This document shows, in pieces, positions 1-5,693 of a stretch of 10,179 nt of DNA. The notes under the pieces were generated by a model that was not told the DNA's origin, ran no database searches, and saw only the letters and a program-made list of their open reading frames with translations. The translations under genes were made by a program, and so were the position numbers. Numbering within the stretch: the stretch's first letter is position 1; each line of letters opens with the position of its first letter. The stretch lies in assembly GCA_030673725.1 (NCBI GenBank), contig DAOVIL010000010.1, positions 1-10,179 on the forward strand, read 5' to 3'. The DNA is from Candidatus Aenigmatarchaeota archaeon (GTDB lineage: Archaea > Aenigmatarchaeota > Aenigmatarchaeia > QMZP01).

Positions 1-171
1 ATAGGAAAGGGATTAAGACCATCAAAAGAACCAGTGGATACCGTTATTGCTGGTATGATTGGAGGTTCTGGAAAGATAATATTTAATTCTGAGAAGATTT
101 TATGTAAAGAAATAAAATGTATAGCCAGAGGAGATAAGTTTTGTATGTTTGAAATTTACGAGAAGATATAA
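1..171 (+). CDS. V4R-domain protein, C-terminal end only (5' part outside window)
   Basis: An open frame runs from base 1 to a TAA at 169-171 and gives 56 residues. The end carries three cysteines (fragment residues 35, 40 and 48) in a C-x4-C-x7-C arrangement, with the local motif KCIARGDKFCMFEI. This matches the closing segment of V4R (vinyl-4-reductase) domains, small-molecule or hydrocarbon-binding modules found in BchJ and in many archaeal regulators; the cysteines are thought to bind metal. Whether other domains precede it cannot be seen. The stop overlaps the next gene's start (TAATG), so translation is probably coupled to the UbiA gene. The stretch is AT-rich like UbiA and unlike the rest of the window. 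The V4R call is fairly firm; the role of the full protein is unknown. Confidence 0.75.
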   Translation: MGKGLRPSKEPVDTVIAGMIGGSGKIIFNSEKILCKEIKCIARGDKFCMFEIYEKI

Positions 172-998
172 TGTACTTAAAATATATACGAGTCATGGTT
201 CCCTACTATATACCAATTGCAATATTAGGAATGCTAGTAGGAGCAATTCTAACACTACAAGATGTACCAGATTTAAAAGTCATATATGCTGCAATAAGTC
301 TATTATTTTTAGTTGGAGGATTTAATACGCTCAATGGCGTTTTTGATAGAGCAATTGATAGAGTGAATAAACCAAATAGGCCCATTGCAAGTGGGAAGAT
401 GTCAGTCAGGATGGGCGTTCTATATTCTATGGCCCTCTATATAATAGCTATTTTTGGCGCAATTCTAGTCAATTTTTATTTCATTTCAATCGTTTTAATC
501 TCAATCTTGTTAACTGCTCTATATTCCATCCCATTTGTTAACCTGAGGAGCAGATTCGTCATAAATACATTCACGGGTCTTATTTTCTATGGATTTTTGT
601 GTCCACTTTCTGGGTGGGCGATCTACCCCTACTTAAGGATGCCTATAGAAATGATAATTTTTATTTTTATTTTAGGGGCAGGTATAGCCATAACCAAAGA
701 CTTCGAGGACATAAAGGGGGACAAAATGTTTGGTATAAAAACCATACCTGTAGTATTTGGAGAGAGCAGTAGGAAGATAGTATCCTTTTTGTTAATATTA
801 GCATTTATTTATCTTTCCATACTGGCCTTAACAGAATTGATTGAGATAAAATACTTATGGACTCTCATATTTTTGCCATGGGTATTATATACAATTTATG
901 TAATGAACCAGGGAATTGGTAAACGATTATATTTTTTTAAAAATATCATGTTAGCAATATCAGTTGAACTTTTCATTATTGCTCTTACATTCGTTTAA
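171..998 (+). CDS. UbiA-family prenyltransferase
   Basis: A 275-residue polytopic membrane protein that should transfer a polyprenyl group from its diphosphate to an acceptor within the membrane. The first aspartate motif is N55-x3-D59-x3-D63, followed by NKPNRPIASG. The second is KDFEDIKGDKMFG at residues 176-188, followed by TIPVVFG. Both loops bind Mg-diphosphate in this superfamily. About eight or nine hydrophobic segments fill the rest, and the length is normal. The family includes archaeal digeranylgeranylglyceryl-phosphate synthase, heme/quinone prenyltransferases and (bacterio)chlorophyll synthase; the acceptor cannot be decided here. The start overlaps the stop of the upstream V4R gene by one base. 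The 3' end overlaps the convergent KaiC-like gene by 14 bases. The gene is AT-rich (20 G+C in bases 181-240), suggesting a different history from its right-hand neighbours. Confidence 0.9.
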   Translation: MYLKYIRVMVPYYIPIAILGMLVGAILTLQDVPDLKVIYAAISLLFLVGGFNTLNGVFDRAIDRVNKPNRPIASGKMSVRMGVLYSMALYIIAIFGAILVNFYFISIVLISILLTALYSIPFVNLRSRFVINTFTGLIFYGFLCPLSGWAIYPYLRMPIEMIIFIFILGAGIAITKDFEDIKGDKMFGIKTIPVVFGESSRKIVSFLLILAFIYLSILALTELIEIKYLWTLIFLPWVLYTIYVMNQGIGKRLYFFKNIMLAISVELFIIALTFV

Positions 999-1665
999 CA
1001 ATTAGACCTTTATTAGAAATAGCTAATTGGTAAACGTCCGTTCCGTGCTTTGTCCTCCGCATCTTTCTTACTGAGAGACTTCTATTGGTTTCTTCTCCAA
1101 TTCCCAAATAATTCAAAACAATCACGCTGTCAACAACAAACTCCTCGACACCCCATCTGCTGAGGCCCTTGCTGTCCTCTGTGATTTCTGTGGTTAGGAG
1201 GACGGTGCATTTGCTCTGCCTCTTCACTGCATCTATCAGGCTCAGCAGCTTCCTCCGAATCATCATCTCGTTCTCTATCGTAAGTCCGATGACTGAGGTG
1301 GAGTCTATTACAAGCCTTTTGGCTCCGATGGTCTTTATGCTGTTCAGTATGGCTGCGGCGAGGTTGTTTACCTGGGCAGGATCGAAGTAGTCTATTGAAC
1401 ATATCCCCTGCTTCTCGTACTTGGAGAAATCCATCCCGAACTGGGCGACATCCATCTTGAGGTCGTCCGGGTGCTCTTCCATTGTGATGTAAACGCCGGG
1501 CTCTCCCTTCTTAAGGCCTTCCCAGAGGAACTGTGCAGCTAATATTGTCTTGCCTGTCCCTGTGCCGCCGGTCACCAGGTTGACAGAGTTCCTGACGAAT
1601 CCCCCCTGTATGAGAGGGTCGAGACCAGGTATGCCTGACGTGACTCGCGGAATGGTAGCTGCCAT
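985..1665 (-). CDS. KaiC-like RecA-superfamily ATPase, single domain
   Basis: A 226-residue protein with one KaiC/RadA-type domain. Walker A is GGTGTGKT (33-40), the paired catalytic glutamates are in TMEEHPDD (E63, E64), and Walker B is LVIDST (118-123). The C-terminal KMRRTKHG segment (201-208) is the family's KMR-T-H signature, which contacts nucleotide across the subunit interface. Such archaeal proteins form hexamer-like ATP-dependent switches; substrates are mostly unknown. FlaH, the archaellum ATPase, is a relative, but this sequence reads more like generic COG0467 members. It diverges from a FlaI/TadA-type secretion ATPase across 61 bases, so a link to that machine is possible but unproven. 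The last 50 or so codons are more AT-rich than the rest. The ATG at 1665 fits a TATA element about 26 bases upstream. Confidence 0.88.
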   Translation of the reverse strand: MAATIPRVTSGIPGLDPLIQGGFVRNSVNLVTGGTGTGKTILAAQFLWEGLKKGEPGVYITMEEHPDDLKMDVAQFGMDFSKYEKQGICSIDYFDPAQVNNLAAAILNSIKTIGAKRLVIDSTSVIGLTIENEMMIRRKLLSLIDAVKRQSKCTVLLTTEITEDSKGLSRWGVEEFVVDSVIVLNYLGIGEETNRSLSVRKMRRTKHGTDVYQLAISNKGLIVKRM

Positions 1666-1686
1666 GTTTAAATAATGTCAGCGGGC

Positions 1687-1695
1687 TAATAAATA
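1687..1695 (-). promoter_or_regulatory. Putative TATA element for KaiC-like gene
   Basis: On the minus strand the sequence reads TATTTATTA, centred about 26 bases upstream of the ATG at 1665. This is the expected archaeal TATA spacing for a leaderless mRNA. No Shine-Dalgarno sequence precedes the ATG. It lies within the 61-base divergent spacer shared with the secretion ATPase. Confidence 0.5.
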
Positions 1696-1696
1696 G

Positions 1697-1704
1697 TTTA
1701 AATT
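1697..1704 (+). promoter_or_regulatory. Putative TATA element for secretion ATPase
   Basis: TTTAAATT is centred about 26 bases before the ATG at 1727, which has no Shine-Dalgarno sequence. This suggests a leaderless transcript. A second AT-rich candidate (TTTAAATAA, 1667-1675) lies further upstream and would give a short leader instead. Confidence 0.5.
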
Positions 1705-1726
1705 CCAGCCACGACAACAATAAAGC

Positions 1727-3409
1727 ATGGTGCAGATTAAGGGCTATCTTAGGAGTAAGTTTAAGAGACCCAGCCTCCCCGCCTACCCGAAGATAAGGAT
1801 GAGGGAGCCCAAGCTGCTTATTGTCCTGCCTGCATTCAAGGACACGAAAAAGACTGATGTCAGGTACCCCCTTCTGGAGCCGTTCGCCTATGCCCACATA
1901 AAGTGGAACGAGAAGAAGAAGACGCTGGAATACAGGGTGGAAGAGCCTGAGCTTGCCCCGGACGAGAAGAAGATGCTGGATAAGATAGAGAGAAACCTGA
2001 AGGAAATGATTGACGTGAAGATAACGGTCATGGAGGGGGACAAGGCGGCAGGTTACCTGCAGGAGAAGGTAAAGCAGGTGATGGAGGAGACAGGCATGAA
2101 TGTGCCGGTGGCCAAGTTCATCAAGATAATGTACTACCTGATGAGGAATCTAGTGGGCCTGAACGAGATAGAGCCCATAATGCACGACCCTTACATAGAG
2201 GACCTGGGGTGCCCTGGCCTGAATACCCCCATCTACCTGGTCCACAGGAAATACGGCTCAATGGAGACCAGCGTGGAGTTCAGGGACACCGATTACCTGA
2301 ACAACTTCGTCATAAAGCTTTCAGAGAGGTGCGGCCGTTACATCTCATACGCCAAGCCGCTGCTGGGAGGCACGCTTCCTGACGGCAGCAGGATACAGGC
2401 GACCCTGGCGAAGGACGTCACGACAAAGGGGCCTACCTTCTCCATAAGGAAGTTCAGGAGGAACCCTTACTCTCCTGTGGACATGCTGGGCCTGAAGACC
2501 GTCTCCCCTGAGCTGCTTGCATACCTCTGGTTCCTGGTTGAGTATTCTATATCCTTCCTGGTGTGCGGAGGCGTGGCGTCAGGGAAGACCACATTCCTGA
2601 ACACCCTGAGCATGTTCATTCCCCCTGAAGACAAGATAGTCTCGATAGAGGATGTGAGGGAGATAAACATACCGCATGATAACTGGATACCTGCCACTGC
2701 AAGGACAGGGTTCGGTGTGCCTGAGGCAGGGGGAAGGGGATATGGAGAGGTCACCCTCTTCGACCTGCTGAAGGAAAGCTTCAGGATGAAGCCGGATTAC
2801 ACCATTGTGGGGGAGGTGAGGGGAAAAGAGGCATACGTCATGTTCCAGGGCATGGCGTCAGGCAACCCAAGCATGGGCACCATACACGCTGGCTCTGTAG
2901 ACGATGTGATAAAGAGGCTGCAGACGCCCCCCATAGACCTGTCACCGTCCCTTATAGAGGCTCTGGATGCCATAATTGTGATGTCCAATGCCAAGGAGAA
3001 GGGCAAATCCGCCAGGAGGGTGAAGGAGATAATTGAGATACAGTCAATAGACTCGCAGACCAACAAGGTCCTGGGCACCAAGACATTCATGTGGATACCC
3101 AGCACAGACGAGTTCAAGGACAATACAGTAGAGTCACAACTGCTCCACAAGATATCGTTCGAGAGGGGGATATCCTTCCCTGAGATAAGGAAGCAGCTGG
3201 AGAAGAGGAAGAAGGTGCTGGAATGGATGAAGAGGCACAACATACTGCAGTATGACGAGGTCACCAAGCTCGTCAACCTCTACTACAAGGACGAGGACGC
3301 AATAATGGACTGGGTCCAGAGGGACATCCCGCCCTACCAGACCAAGACAAAGGAAGCAATCTCCAGGATGTGGGAAGAGTCAGCGACCGGCCTGAAGATA
3401 ATAAAGTGA
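1727..3409 (+). CDS. Type IV pilus/archaellum-type secretion ATPase (TadA/FlaI/GspE family)
   Basis: A 560-residue cytoplasmic hexameric ATPase that would power assembly of a type IV pilus-like filament or related secretion system. Residues 1-250 form the N-terminal domain, including the LGGTLPDGSRIQA segment (213-225) typical of the family. The RecA-like core follows: Walker A GGVASGKTT (281-289), Asp box SIEDVREI (306-313), Walker B with catalytic Glu in YTIVGEVRG (358-366), and His box GTIHAGS (384-390). All catalytic elements are intact. A charged helical C-terminal extension of about 120 residues (from about 440) follows the core. The gene ends 4 bases before the convergent TadC-like platform gene, its probable partner; such pairs usually sit in one operon. 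No pilin or prepilin peptidase gene is visible here. Confidence 0.92.
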   Translation: MVQIKGYLRSKFKRPSLPAYPKIRMREPKLLIVLPAFKDTKKTDVRYPLLEPFAYAHIKWNEKKKTLEYRVEEPELAPDEKKMLDKIERNLKEMIDVKITVMEGDKAAGYLQEKVKQVMEETGMNVPVAKFIKIMYYLMRNLVGLNEIEPIMHDPYIEDLGCPGLNTPIYLVHRKYGSMETSVEFRDTDYLNNFVIKLSERCGRYISYAKPLLGGTLPDGSRIQATLAKDVTTKGPTFSIRKFRRNPYSPVDMLGLKTVSPELLAYLWFLVEYSISFLVCGGVASGKTTFLNTLSMFIPPEDKIVSIEDVREINIPHDNWIPATARTGFGVPEAGGRGYGEVTLFDLLKESFRMKPDYTIVGEVRGKEAYVMFQGMASGNPSMGTIHAGSVDDVIKRLQTPPIDLSPSLIEALDAIIVMSNAKEKGKSARRVKEIIEIQSIDSQTNKVLGTKTFMWIPSTDEFKDNTVESQLLHKISFERGISFPEIRKQLEKRKKVLEWMKRHNILQYDEVTKLVNLYYKDEDAIMDWVQRDIPPYQTKTKEAISRMWEESATGLKIIK

Positions 3410-3413
3410 TTTC

Positions 3414-4289
3414 TTACACGCCCGGATACGTTACATGGATGAAGGCCAGGAACACGATGTTCAGAAGGGGCAGCACTAACCAGGTGAGGAGGGTTATTAT
3501 GTCCTGTATGGTCAGGCCCATTATCTCCCCGCCTATTATGCTCATGACGCCCAATACTGCCAGAAGCATGAGCGGGGCCGCCACAAGGAGCGCGGTGTAT
3601 ATGTCAGCGTAAGTGGAAAGGGTCTTCAGGTAGTTCTCCCTCTTTATCCTGTACGCGAAGAGCGACTTGTCAGACATGTCCTTCAGGTAGTTGACCAGGT
3701 CCCCTCCCCTTTCTATTGTGGACGTCATGCCGTTAAGGACCTGCTTGAAGGAAGCGGACGGGGTCCTCTTTGCCACGTCCTTCATGGCGCTGAGCGAGCT
3801 CATGCCATAGCTCTTTATGTTCCTCACTATCATCTTTGCCTGAACGGATATCGCTTTGTATTCCTCGAAGCTCACCAGCAGCTCGAACATGAACTCAGGA
3901 GGTATGCCTGAGGACGCTATGGCGCTCATGTGGGCAAGAGCAAAGGGAAGGTCGGTCTCTATTGACCTTTCAAGGCTCTTTGCTCTCTGTATAGGATAGA
4001 GGTAGAATGTCATGAATGTCATGGCTGCCAGCATGATGGGAACGAAGACCACCATGTAGAAGAACGTCACGAACTCTATGTAGATGAACATGGAGGCTGT
4101 CAGCATCACCGCAAGGGACGCCAGGTAGACCAGCAGCACGCTGGTAAGTATGATGGCCACCCATGTCCTCAGGAGTATGCCCACCCCGGATTTCATCAGA
4201 TGGGGCTTAAGCACCATGAAGTTTGTGCTGAACCTGTCTGCCACATGGCCAAAAATAGATAGGGATAGCCGCTTGTAGATGCCTAACAT
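3414..4289 (-). CDS. Type II secretion/type IV pilus platform membrane protein (TadC/FlaJ/GspF family)
   Basis: A 291-residue membrane protein expected to be the inner-membrane platform onto which the secretion ATPase docks. Hydrophobic segments lie at about 42-65, 72-98, 229-255 and 262-287. Between the second and third is a cytoplasmic helical T2SF domain (about 105-222), beginning with IETDLPFALAHMSAIASSGIPP, the conserved start of that fold. At this size it carries one T2SF repeat, as in TadC, not the two of FlaJ or GspF. It lies downstream of L40e and S26e on the same strand, but a strong TATA-like element in the 31-base gap suggests its own promoter. It converges on the ATPase gene with a 4-base gap. 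Confidence 0.88.
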   Translation of the reverse strand: MLGIYKRLSLSIFGHVADRFSTNFMVLKPHLMKSGVGILLRTWVAIILTSVLLVYLASLAVMLTASMFIYIEFVTFFYMVVFVPIMLAAMTFMTFYLYPIQRAKSLERSIETDLPFALAHMSAIASSGIPPEFMFELLVSFEEYKAISVQAKMIVRNIKSYGMSSLSAMKDVAKRTPSASFKQVLNGMTSTIERGGDLVNYLKDMSDKSLFAYRIKRENYLKTLSTYADIYTALLVAAPLMLLAVLGVMSIIGGEIMGLTIQDIITLLTWLVLPLLNIVFLAFIHVTYPGV

Positions 4290-4310
4290 GATTAATATTT
4301 GCAGGCGGTT

Positions 4311-4320
4311 GTTATAAAAA
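4311..4320 (-). promoter_or_regulatory. Putative TATA element for TadC-like platform gene
   Basis: On the minus strand TTTTTATAAC is centred about 26 bases upstream of the ATG at 4289 and directly follows the S26e stop codon. The spacing fits a leaderless transcript separate from the ribosomal pair. The T5 run could also help terminate the S26e transcript. Confidence 0.55.
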
Positions 4321-4581
4321 CTATCTCTTCCTTCTGACTATGTTCCTGTGCCTTGCGCATGCCGGGCACGCGGACATCTTGCTCTGTAGGATGGAGGTTG
4401 CCCTCCTTCCGTACCCGAGTTCCCTCTTCAGAAGGGGGTCAGTTATCCTGAACGCCCTGGCCACAGAGAATGTCTTGTACTTGGGGACCTTCTTGCCGCA
4501 GAATCCGCAGGTTGTGGTGCTTTCCCTTCCCCTTCCTTTTGTGTGGCTCCACCCTCTCTTGTAGAAGCTCTTCTTGCTCAT
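4321..4581 (-). CDS. rps26e: 30S ribosomal protein S26e
   Basis: An 86-residue basic protein of the small ribosomal subunit. The zinc-binding CGFC (C25, C28) is followed by GKKVPKYK, as in the S26e family's CxxC-G-x-VP-x-dK start. A middle segment ITDPLLKREL matches the DPxLxKEL region of crenarchaeal S26e as I remember it. The second pair is CPAC (C72, C75) followed by ARHRNIV, the CAxHxxIV ending. Family members near the mRNA exit channel are known from eukaryotes and some archaeal lineages and are absent from bacteria. The start codon lies two bases after the L40e stop, and a GGAG inside the end of L40e (4594-4597) may serve as ribosome binding site, so the two form an operon. Confidence 0.85.
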   Translation of the reverse strand: MSKKSFYKRGWSHTKGRGRESTTTCGFCGKKVPKYKTFSVARAFRITDPLLKRELGYGRRATSILQSKMSACPACARHRNIVRRKR

Positions 4582-4583
4582 AT

Positions 4584-4757
4584 CTACTTGTGCTCCTTAT
4601 GGATTGGCCTGAGTTGCTTGGATTTGCACTTCCTGCATTTGACCTTGCCTGCCCTGACCTTTATCAGGTCTCCTTTCTTCCTTCCTCCGCATTTCATGCA
4701 AATGAAGACCCTGTTAAACATTCTGTCCTCGGCTTCTGGGAATCTCTGCTTAACCAT
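4584..4757 (-). CDS. rpl40e: 50S ribosomal protein L40e
   Basis: A 57-residue basic zinc-ribbon protein. It begins MVKQRFPEAEDRMFNRVFICMKC, matching the RFPEAExRxxN...ICMKC opening of archaeal L40e, and ends with CRKCKSKQLRPIHKE, matching the CRKC-x3-LR ending. In eukaryotes this protein is made as a ubiquitin fusion; archaea make it alone. The two CxxC pairs are C20/C23 and C41/C44. They are 17 residues apart instead of about 10 in the archaeal examples I recall, so the zinc ribbon carries an extra segment of about seven residues. It is the first gene of the L40e-S26e pair, with its promoter in the 33-base spacer shared with divergent Cbf5. Confidence 0.85.
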   Translation of the reverse strand: MVKQRFPEAEDRMFNRVFICMKCGGRKKGDLIKVRAGKVKCRKCKSKQLRPIHKEHK

Positions 4758-4760
4758 AAT

Positions 4761-4771
4761 TTATCTTAAAT
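4761..4771 (+). promoter_or_regulatory. Putative TATA element for Cbf5 gene
   Basis: TTATCTTAAAT is centred about 25 bases before the ATG at 4791. There is no Shine-Dalgarno sequence, so a leaderless transcript is likely. The element begins four bases outside the start codon of the divergent L40e gene. Confidence 0.5.
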
Positions 4772-4778
4772 TACCCAT

Positions 4779-4787
4779 ATTTAAAGG
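4779..4787 (-). promoter_or_regulatory. Putative TATA element for L40e-S26e operon
   Basis: The minus strand reads CTTTAAATA, centred about 26 bases upstream of the L40e ATG at 4757, with no Shine-Dalgarno sequence. It ends a few bases before the Cbf5 start codon, so the two promoters interlock within 33 bases. Confidence 0.55.
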
Positions 4788-4790
4788 CAT

Positions 4791-5576
4791 ATGAGCGAAA
4801 AGGATATCGATAAAGGTATTCTGCTGCTGGACAAACCCGCGGGGATAACATCACATGATGCAGTCCAGAATGCCAGGAAGATCCTCTCTGCAGGGAGGGC
4901 AGGGCACACAGGCACGCTTGACAGCGGGGTGACAGGGCTGCTTGTGATAGCCCTGGGGGATTCCAGGAAAGCCATCCCGGTGCTGATGGGGCTGGACAAG
5001 GAATATGAAGGGACGATGCGCATCCATGGCGATGTGAGCCTCCCTGGCATAAGGAAGGCAGCAAAGAAGTTCACAGGGAACATCATCCAGACACCTCCTG
5101 TCAGGTCCAGGGTGGTCAGGAAGCCCAGGGCCAGGACGGTCCATTCCTTCACAATCACCGGAAAGGAGGGCAAGGAATCCGGTTTCACTGTGAAGTGCCA
5201 GGCCGGCACTTACATCAGGAAGCTCATCCACGACCTGGGCGAGAAGCTGGGGTGCGGGGCGCACATGACGCAATTGAGAAGGACTGCAGTGGGCCCGTTC
5301 TCCGTGGAGGATTCAGTTCCCCTGGACAAGCTAAGGCCTTCTGACATCATGCCGCTGGAATCAGCGCTTGAAAAAGTCAAGCTGAAGAAAGTCCTGATTA
5401 AGGTCTCTTCAGTGGATAAGGTCAAGAATGGCAGGCCAGTCTTGAAGGAAGATATAGAGAAGAGGGACAGGGCAAGGGAAGGCGAGGTTGTCGGGATATA
5501 CTTCTCAGACAAGATAATCGCCCTGGGGACGGTCGGGAAGGATATCATCAAGACAAAAAGGGTTTTTAATAGATAA
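4791..5576 (+). CDS. cbf5: tRNA/rRNA pseudouridine synthase Cbf5 (TruB family, H/ACA RNP catalytic subunit)
   Basis: A 261-residue pseudouridine synthase. In archaea it works with Nop10, Gar1, L7Ae and H/ACA guide RNAs on rRNA, and can act on U55 of tRNA. The opening GILLLDKPAGITSH (9-22) and the catalytic motif GHTGTLDSGVTG (38-49, nucleophile D44) are intact. The later GTYIRKLIHDLG (139-150) and QLRRTAVGPF (161-170) motifs are also present. A C-terminal PUA domain occupies about 197-258. The protein is shorter than the roughly 330 residues usual for archaeal Cbf5, mainly because the N-terminal extension that packs against the PUA domain is missing. The leaderless promoter spacing supports this start. 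tRNA-Cys begins 18 bases downstream. Confidence 0.9.
   Translation: MSEKDIDKGILLLDKPAGITSHDAVQNARKILSAGRAGHTGTLDSGVTGLLVIALGDSRKAIPVLMGLDKEYEGTMRIHGDVSLPGIRKAAKKFTGNIIQTPPVRSRVVRKPRARTVHSFTITGKEGKESGFTVKCQAGTYIRKLIHDLGEKLGCGAHMTQLRRTAVGPFSVEDSVPLDKLRPSDIMPLESALEKVKLKKVLIKVSSVDKVKNGRPVLKEDIEKRDRAREGEVVGIYFSDKIIALGTVGKDIIKTKRVFNR
5563..5572 (+). promoter_or_regulatory. Putative TATA element for tRNA-Cys inside the end of Cbf5
   Basis: TTTTTAATAG is centred about 27 bases before the tRNA-Cys 5' end at 5595, within the last codons of Cbf5. The tRNA may therefore have its own promoter, or be processed from the Cbf5 transcript. Confidence 0.4.
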
Positions 5577-5594
5577 ACCTAAAAAGATAACATT

Positions 5595-5665
5595 GCGGAG
5601 ATGGCCGAGCAGTTAGGCAGCAGCCTGCAGAGCTGTGCACGGGGGTGCAAATCCCCCTCTCCGCT
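5595..5665 (+). tRNA. tRNA-Cys (anticodon GCA) with A18 and G55
   Basis: A 71-base cloverleaf. The acceptor stem GCGGAGA (5595-5601) pairs with TCTCCGC (5658-5664), followed by discriminator T73, the cysteine identity base. The D arm is GCC/GGC, the anticodon stem GCAGC/GCTGT, and the anticodon GCA is at 5627-5629. The T stem is GGGGG/CCCCC. No CCA is encoded. Two near-invariant bases differ: the T loop reads TGCAAAT, with G instead of T at position 55, and the D loop reads AGCAGTTA, with A instead of G at position 18. Positions 18 and 55 normally pair to lock the tRNA elbow. A G13/A22 mismatch and U21 resemble the layout I recall for E. coli tRNA-Cys. It lies between Cbf5 and Get3. Confidence 0.92.
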
Positions 5666-5673
5666 CTTATAAG
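5666..5673 (+). promoter_or_regulatory. Putative TATA element for Get3 gene
   Basis: CTTATAAG starts directly after the last base of tRNA-Cys and is centred about 24 bases before the ATG at 5694. No Shine-Dalgarno sequence is present, which fits leaderless transcription and supports this start over the next ATG five codons later. Confidence 0.55.
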
Positions 5674-5693
5674 CTTCCGGGACTAGATTCGTT

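Noticed and set aside
1511..1897. Minus-strand frame spanning the KaiC-TadA divergent spacer
   Set aside because: It crosses two well-supported genes and their promoter region and shows no family motif.
4470..4794. Overlapping plus-strand open frames across the S26e/L40e region
   Set aside because: They are antisense to two recognisable ribosomal protein genes, and their translations are cysteine/serine/leucine-rich with no family features.
5666..5679. CTTATAAGCTT as a tRNA-linked integration site
   Set aside because: The palindrome next to tRNA-Cys is better explained as the Get3 TATA element. No repeat of the tRNA 3' end or integrase is visible nearby.
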